A stretch of 64,000 nucleotides of DNA from Spinacia oleracea (Eukaryota; Streptophyta; Magnoliopsida; Caryophyllales; Amaranthaceae). Location: assembly GCF_020520425.1 (NCBI RefSeq), contig NC_079490.1, forward strand, positions 54,600,517-54,664,516, read 5' to 3'. Of the stretch, positions 58,308 to 64,000 are shown one piece after another. The notes beneath the pieces are model-generated. The model saw nothing but the letters and a program-made list of their open reading frames with translations. It searched no databases and was not told where the DNA came from. How positions within the stretch are numbered: position 1 is the first letter of the stretch; each line of letters begins with the position of its first letter. A program made the position numbers and the translations under genes.

Positions 58308-58321
58308 TAGATATATATACA
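58308..58321 (-). promoter_or_regulatory. TATA box of the small membrane protein gene
   Basis: On the minus strand GTATATATATCTAA, about 80-90 bp upstream of the ATG. That would leave a 5' UTR of roughly 50 bases. The upstream region to 58660 is AT-rich and otherwise featureless. Confidence 0.55.
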
Positions 58322-58665
58322 AGGTTTGTGATTGTGGAGGAATATATTCGTTATTGAAAGAAGAAGCGTGTCATGCTCTAGAAGTTATCTATCTACTTTT
58401 TGTTTCAAAAGCTTAAAATTAGACTAGTGTAACGGTTATGTTCATTAGCCAACAAATAACGGATACTTTTGGTGCCGTTGGAATGGGGATCGGTGGTGAA
58501 GCATCACAAAATTTAACCGACATGATTATTTGATGTAATATATGCAAATTTAAACTGGAGTATCAAACCTCCATTTCATAAAAATCTTTACACTTATTAT
58601 TTGTACAAATATTAAAATAAAAGTAGAAAACTTGGCTGAATATAATAAAATATGGACAAAATAAG

Positions 58666-59399
58666 GGATAAATTGTTTTTTACCACCTACAAAAATAGAA
58701 AATTTAATTTTTACTACCTAAATAACTAAAACTTGTTTTTTGCCATCTAAGAAACATTAAAACTTGTTTTTTTACCACCAGAAAACAAAAAAATATAGGA
58801 AACTTTTATGTATGACTATCTAGGCCCCGTTCTATTGGACTTATTTTGACTGAACTTATTTTATCTGAAAATAACTTATTTGTGTGTGAAAATGTCTGAA
58901 AAAAACTTTTTTGTTGAACTTATATTATTTGAACATATATGAACTTAACTGAAATTATCTAAACTTATCTGAACTTATTTTTTCTGAAATGAGTCAAAAT
59001 AAGTCGAACAGAGTAGAGCCCTAATTCAATTTTCCTCCAACTTTTTACACTCCTTAGCTCTTTCACCCTCTTCTTTAACTCTTTCACCCTTTTCTCTTAC
59101 TTTCATTAAATTTTGTCAATTTTATGAATTAGTGGTGATAAAAATTATGTGAATTCATTAAAGATAAGGAAGCAGGGAAGAGATGAACGTTAAATACATA
59201 AAATCGTGGAAGAATAGAACATATCAAGATATATTACCGTTATTGTGGCCCCCCATATAATATTTTCATCTATTTTCCATTTTTCAGGTGATAAAAAACA
59301 AGTTTTAAAATTTTTTTAGGTGGTAAAATACAAGTTTTAGTTTTTAGGTGGTAATAAATAAATTTTCGATTTTTTTAGGTGGTAAAAAATAATTTATCC
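58666..59399. mobile_element. Mutator-like MITE with long terminal inverted repeats
   Basis: Ends GGATAAATTG... and ...AATTTATCC. Inverted repeats of about 120 bp contain TTTTTACCACCTA words (58666-58795 against 59283-59399). AAAATAAG occurs at 58658-58665 and 59401-59408 as a likely 8-bp duplication with one unmatched T at 59400. No coding. A second TIR element lies inside it. Confidence 0.75.
58823..59021. mobile_element. Nested short TIR element (MITE)
   Basis: 199 bp with inverted ends (GGCCCCGTTCTATTGGACTT against GGGCTCTACTCTGTTCGACT inverted) and the shared subterminal word CTTATTTTGACT. TA flanks both sides (58821-58822, 59022-59023). Internal repeats of GAACTTATT type. The superfamily is not certain. 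Confidence 0.65.
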
Positions 59400-59769
59400 T
59401 AAAATAAGATAAATGTGTAAAAATATGGTTTGTATAAGGAAAACATGAATATAGTAAGATAAATTGGGTGAAAATTGTAAATATTGTGGGGGTAAGAAAG
59501 GTAAGTCATTAAATTTTCATTTCCAAAAATAGAATAAAGCAAAATGTAAATAACATCATAAAACAAACCAAAAATAAAATGTGTAAATATCATTTTAAAA
59601 CGAGGGTAATAGGTATATAAATGTTTGAATCACCTCTTAATTTAAGAAAGGTGAACAACATGAATAGAGGTCTAGAGTTTGAGACTTAAATATACAACTG
59701 ATGCGTATGAAATTCGGATATTTTAAAATCCTGTAGACTTTGAATTAATTATTATATTTTAAAACAATA

Positions 59770-60028
59770 CTTCATCCGATTTTTAATACTTACAACGTTG
59801 GTAACTTTTACGCATGTCTATGCAAAACTTTGATATTTAATATGTTTAATTCTTTTTAAGAAAAAATTATAAAAAGTTAATATTTTGAAAATCCAAATTG
59901 AGACGAATCTAACAAGATCCTACATGATTATGTTTTATCTTACGTATAAATCACCAACAATAATCAAAATTGAATATGTGAATAGTGTAAAATACAAAAT
60001 CGTTGCGAGTATTAAAAATCGGAGGAAG
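59770..60028. mobile_element. Stowaway MITE 1
   Basis: 259 bp, ends CTTCATCCGATTTTTAATAC and the inverted CTTCCTCCGATTTTTAATAC, flanked by TA at 59768-59769 and 60029-60030. Typical of Tc1/mariner-related Stowaway elements. Confidence 0.85.
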
Positions 60029-60135
60029 TATATATTTTGTACACGCAAAATCATATCATCTATGGTTTAGTTCGTCCACAATTACGGACAGAGGATACCA
60101 TGATAAAGCGTAATCAGCCAGAAATGAAAGTAATA

Positions 60136-60392
60136 CTTCTTTCGTTCTTTAATACTCACAACGTTTGGACTTTTACATTATTTATATATTGTACTTTGAC
60201 TATTATTGGTGATTTATAGGTAAGATAAATCATAATTGTGTGAGATCTTTTTAGATTAATCTCAAAGTCATATATTCTCAAAATATCAATTTTTTTAATA
60301 ATATTTAAGAGAATTAAAAATATTAATGACTAAAATTATACATTAATATGTGTGATTGTAACGAATGTTGCGGGTAAAAATGATGCAAGAAG
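60136..60392. mobile_element. Stowaway MITE 2
   Basis: 257 bp, starts CTTCTTTCGTTCTTTAATAC; the right end inverted is CTTCTTGCATCATTTTTACC. Flanked by TA at 60134-60135 and 60393-60394. Only 107 bp from the first copy. Ends are worn. Confidence 0.75.
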
Positions 60393-60394
60393 TA

Positions 60395-61617
60395 TGTATT
60401 AAAAAGTGTTTACTTTGTTTTCTAGGCTGGACAGAATTTTTGGTTTGCTGGATCCCATGCTAATGTGCATCTCCACCACGTTGAGGTGTAGTGAAAAGAG
60501 AAATGAGGGGAAATAAGGCATCTATTCATTGGAAAGTGATTCCTCAAAATTAAATAATCAGCCAAAATTAGTACGTGGAAATGGTTCATTTCAATCTATC
60601 TTTCTTCTTTTATTATAGTGTTTCTCTTTTTGGAGTATCTCTAATTCTCTACTATTTCTCTTTCTCACGAGTTAACCCATAATTAGAGTCTTTGTTTTGC
60701 CAAATATCATCAATAAGGACTTTTATCTTTTTTCTCTATCAATTTGAACCTAAGGTTAAGAATCCTGCAACAATTCATGTTTAACTCACAGGACCATTTA
60801 CTAAAAACACATGTCCTTAAGTACAAAAATACAAGTCCTTATTCATGACCATATTTGTTTTATAGCTCCTTATGCATGGCAATATTTGAGTAAAAAAAGA
60901 TTAAAAAATTTAAACAATAAATGTCAGTTAGCCACATGATTCACAATACAAGAAATCTAAATCCTATAGTTTAGTCAAATCGTCATATTAATATTGGAAA
61001 ATACATTTACTCAATATTTTGGTCAAATCAGCATATTAATATAAAATATGTAATATGGAGTACGTAATAGGGCGGCAATTGCATACTCCGTATTAGATGA
61101 TTATGTTCAAGATTTATCAATTATGCTGAAACTTTAGGGAGCGCAATATTTCAGTCAAATATAGCATAGAAAATTAGTCAAATAACTTAGAATAGTCGTG
61201 CATGCACGGGAGCTAACATACTAACGTACTCAACTTAGGTTAAATTTGTGTAAAATTGGTCAAAAAAGCAACTTGGGGTCCTAATCGGTGAAAAAGAAAA
61301 AGAGAAAAAAAGAAAAGACGAGGTCCTGAATAGTGATAATATCTAAAACTTAGACTTAAACATGGAGTTAACTATGTTAAAATTGATATGCAACTAATTA
61401 TGGGTGAATACGATAAGCTAATTTAAATAGGGCAATAGGGTGAATTGAAGTTGACAAGAAGAGAATATGAATGTCACACTGTCTTATGATCGATTACTTA
61501 CCTGGGCTACATACACGAGGGAGGATAGATCGTTGTCTCCCAGCGGTTCTTCCTCTCCATACGTACCCAACCACAAAGAAAAGCTAAATGAAAATAAAAG
61601 AAAAATGTGGCCCACCC
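60395..61617. other. AT-rich intergenic sequence
   Basis: No supported gene. A Helitron-like 3' hairpin word (CGTGCATGCACGGG) at about 61197-61210 has no matching start. Sequence from 61467 on is open in one frame but runs into a minisatellite. Confidence 0.5.
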
Positions 61618-61750
61618 CATCATCTTCTATACCTCTCCCCTTATGCATTTTCCTTCTCCATCATCTTCTACCTCTCCCCTTCTACATTTTCATTCTCCAT
61701 CATCTTCTACCTATCCCCTTCTGCATTTTCATTCTCCATCATCTTCCACT
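61618..61750. repeat. 39-41-bp minisatellite
   Basis: Units start with CATCATCTTC at 61618, 61659, 61698 and 61737 and are pyrimidine-rich. All three forward frames stay open because 39 is a multiple of three, which explains the three overlapping frames there. Confidence 0.85.
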
Positions 61751-62186
61751 CTCTCTCCATTTTCCTCTCATACGGTAATTTCATCCTTCTCTAGCTTAAA
61801 CAATTGTGAATTTCAACAAATTCATGTGGATTTAACATCACTAGTGTAAATTTGTGTAATTTTTAACATTATTATGATTTTCAGAATGGTTAGATCTTGG
61901 AATTGGAATGATCGTATATATAGCTAAAATATGTCATTTAGATATACAATCATTGATTATTTGGTTACTGCCATTGTTGTATTAAATTTCGTCATTCATT
62001 ATTTGGTTATTTTCATTGTGTGTTAAATTCCGTCATTGATTATTTGATTACTATTGGTTTTGTTTTTCGTTATCTAGCTAAGTTCTAGAATAATTATGTT
62101 TTATAGTAAAAATACTGTCATTGTTTTTATAAATACTGTCGTTTTGTTTAAAAATACTGTCATTGTTTTTATAAATGTTGTCATTG

Positions 62187-62465
62187 CAATACAAGAAATT
62201 GTACTATTAACGACGGGAAATCCCGTCGCGAAAGGCCAATAATCGTTGATTAACGACGGGATTTTCTGTCGTGAACCCGTCATAAAAGGGGGCCGTCGTT
62301 AAAAAAAATCCCGTCGTAAATCCGTCGTAAACCCGTAGCAAAAGACATTTGCGACTGTTATTCCTGTCATTGTTTGGTTGTTAGCCCCGTCGCAAAAGGT
62401 TTTTGCGACGGACTTTTTGACTCGTCGTAATTAGGTTGTCGTTAAAGATACAAATTCTTGTAGTG
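62187..62465. mobile_element. CACTA-type MITE
   Basis: 279 bp. The right end inverted is CACTACAAGAATTTG and the left end is CAATACAAGAAATTG, with the 3-bp duplication TTG at 62184-62186 and 62466-62468. The interior is full of CGACGGG and CGTCGTAA words in both directions, as in subterminal repeats of this superfamily. Confidence 0.88.
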
Positions 62466-62635
62466 TTGGTCTTTGGAAGTTACTTTTGTTGACTTATCAA
62501 CAAAACACATGAAGTGACCAAAATACCCGGTTATGGACGAATACACCTGCTGGTTACCAGCGGTGTATCACGCCTCTAGATATACACGGTAATATTTACT
62601 CCGTACAAACGAGTCCTAGTCCACAACACCAGTTA

Positions 62636-62744
62636 GGCCTGTTATTTTTGGCTTAATTTCAGTTTCAAAACTTATTTGGCAGTTTAGTTCAGTTCAGTTC
62701 AATTCAGTTCTCTTCAGTTCAGTTTAATTCAATTCAATTTAACT

Positions 62745-62804
<60 letters not shown>

Positions 62805-62833
62805 TTATATTATTATTTATATTATTATATTAC

Positions 62834-62880
<47 letters not shown>

Positions 62881-63080
62881 TATAACTAATTATTTATTAT
62901 TAATTAATATAATTTATAATTATTTTTATTAATTAAATACCGATTATTAGTTATTAATTATTATTAATATTTTAGGTATTATTTATTATTTATTTCGGTA
63001 ATATTCTATTAAGTTAAGTTAAGTTAAGTTCAGTTCAAGAGCATTTCATTCAGTTCACTTCAGCTCTAAAGAACAGGGCC
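62636..63080. mobile_element. PIF/Harbinger-type MITE with microsatellite core
   Basis: 445 bp, ends GGCCTGTT and AACAGGGCC, flanked by TTA at 62633-62635 and 63081-63083. TTCAG and AAGTT repeats are subterminal, and AAT/ATT microsatellites (about 62743-62880) fill the core. Confidence 0.75.
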
Positions 63081-63083
63081 TTA

Positions 63084-64000
63084 ATTATGCAGAGCCAGAT
63101 CACAAACAAGTACCTCCATTCATTGTGTCCGTACAACTATATCCAGCACAACACCAAGAGGTCAAGCCACGATTTCTCAAAGAAAACAAAATGAAATGAA
63201 GAGGAATGACAAAAGCTTGTACGCCATAGTTCATGGTGTAGCAAACAGTATTTATACGTTAATTTATAAGAAAATACATTCTCTCATGTGGAGATCGTTA
63301 GATTCATCCATCTTTAAGTGTACTTATCAGATATTCAATTTTCATAATTTAATTTTTATTAATACGGAGTTAAAAATAATCACAAATTAGGCATGTAGCA
63401 TACAGACATCAGTCAGAAAATATGGGTCTGTACTTTTGTTGACTGATGAGAAATCAGCAAACAACTCTCTGAATATTCTTAATACACTTCGTAGTTGATA
63501 TACAAGGGTGGCAAAGCAATTAACCTTTTTATGTATTTTGCTTAATTTACACCCACAATTTGAACAATGAAAGTATACAACAGCCTCTATCTTCTCTTTC
63601 AACTCTAAAATCTAATAACAAGAATATGAATCATACTATCATCAAAATTACAAAAAGACCGATAACACGAAATTAAAAAAAAAAAACCGGAAAACAAGCT
63701 ATGTACAACTAAATCAGTGGCGAGATGAAATTTTCAATCTTCAAATTGAAGTAAGTATATACGACCTGGGAGTCAGGAGTGAACAACTGATATCAACCAT
63801 TTCTGAACCACGAAAAAACTGGGTTTACTTGTGCGATACAATGTTTTTATCGATCAGATCAGATGAGCATAGTAGAACCTACGCCACGATTACCTGAAAG
63901 ATACAAGATGATAGTACTTCAGTGCCCGTTTCAACATACTTGCAAACAATTCTTGTGAGACAAATACTTACTCCTTCCATCATTAGTAGTCACACATACT
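63084..64000. other. Intergenic or gene-flanking sequence
   Basis: No supported feature. Composition is less AT-rich near 63700-63900 and could be the 3' UTR of a minus-strand gene beyond the edge, but no frame or splice pattern proves it. Confidence 0.4.

Noticed and set aside
61467..61849. Ser/Pro/His-rich frames of 68-103 codons
   Set aside because: Produced by a 39-bp minisatellite that keeps all three phases open. No start context or domain.

Overview
This window is plant nuclear DNA, almost certainly from a retrotransposon-rich eudicot. Plant L1-type, Ty1/copia, Ty3/gypsy, Helitron, Stowaway, PIF/Harbinger, CACTA and Mutator-type pieces are all recognisable. I suspect Caryophyllales but cannot show it from the sequence. 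I found only one convincing host gene, a 68-codon single-pass membrane protein gene at 58023-58229 on the minus strand. About 80% of the window is nested transposable elements, and many boundaries are fixed by target-site duplications (TSDs) that I could read.

Left part (1-25617). The oldest layer is a head-to-tail, minus-strand array of non-LTR elements of one family. It encodes N-terminal Cys/His motifs, a reverse transcriptase with YLDDG, and a C-terminal CCHC plus restriction-like-endonuclease (RLE) signature. Units are joined through TAA microsatellites: copy A (6966-about 10077), copy B (25369-24105 continued at 10402-10125) and a mini-copy of about 100 bp (25449-25546). A 13.7-kb non-coding LTR element (10403-24104, TSD CTTCC) splits copy B inside the RLE. 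That element carries a 1.5-kb Harbinger-type element (10654-12188, TSD TAA) and a solo copia LTR (15976-17371, TSD TCATG). Copy A is cut on its 3' side by a minus-strand copia element (1-6965), which is itself interrupted by an L1-type LINE with a 1079-codon open frame (1818-5220).

Middle part (25618-53432). Helitron-like sequence (27390-29178 and 48884-50286) was entered by a second copia element of the same family (29179-48878, TSD GCTTT). Its left LTR was then entered by a 9.27-kb Ty3/gypsy element that codes for Gag only (29348-38616, TSD TTACT), a TR-GAG-type non-autonomous element. A related LTR without a partner lies at 50625-53432.

Right part (53433-64000). A 4.3-kb minus-strand LTR element without coding capacity (53553-57899, TSD ACCAC) ends about 120 bp beyond the stop codon of the host gene. 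Upstream of the gene is a cluster of MITEs: Mutator-like with a nested TIR element, two Stowaways, CACTA and PIF/Harbinger. Between them lie a minisatellite and AT-rich intergenic DNA.

Common theme: every LTR element with two readable LTRs has LTRs that look about 98.5-99.5% identical by eye, yet none carries an intact pol. The recent LTR mobility recorded here therefore appears to be mobilisation in trans of non-autonomous lineages.
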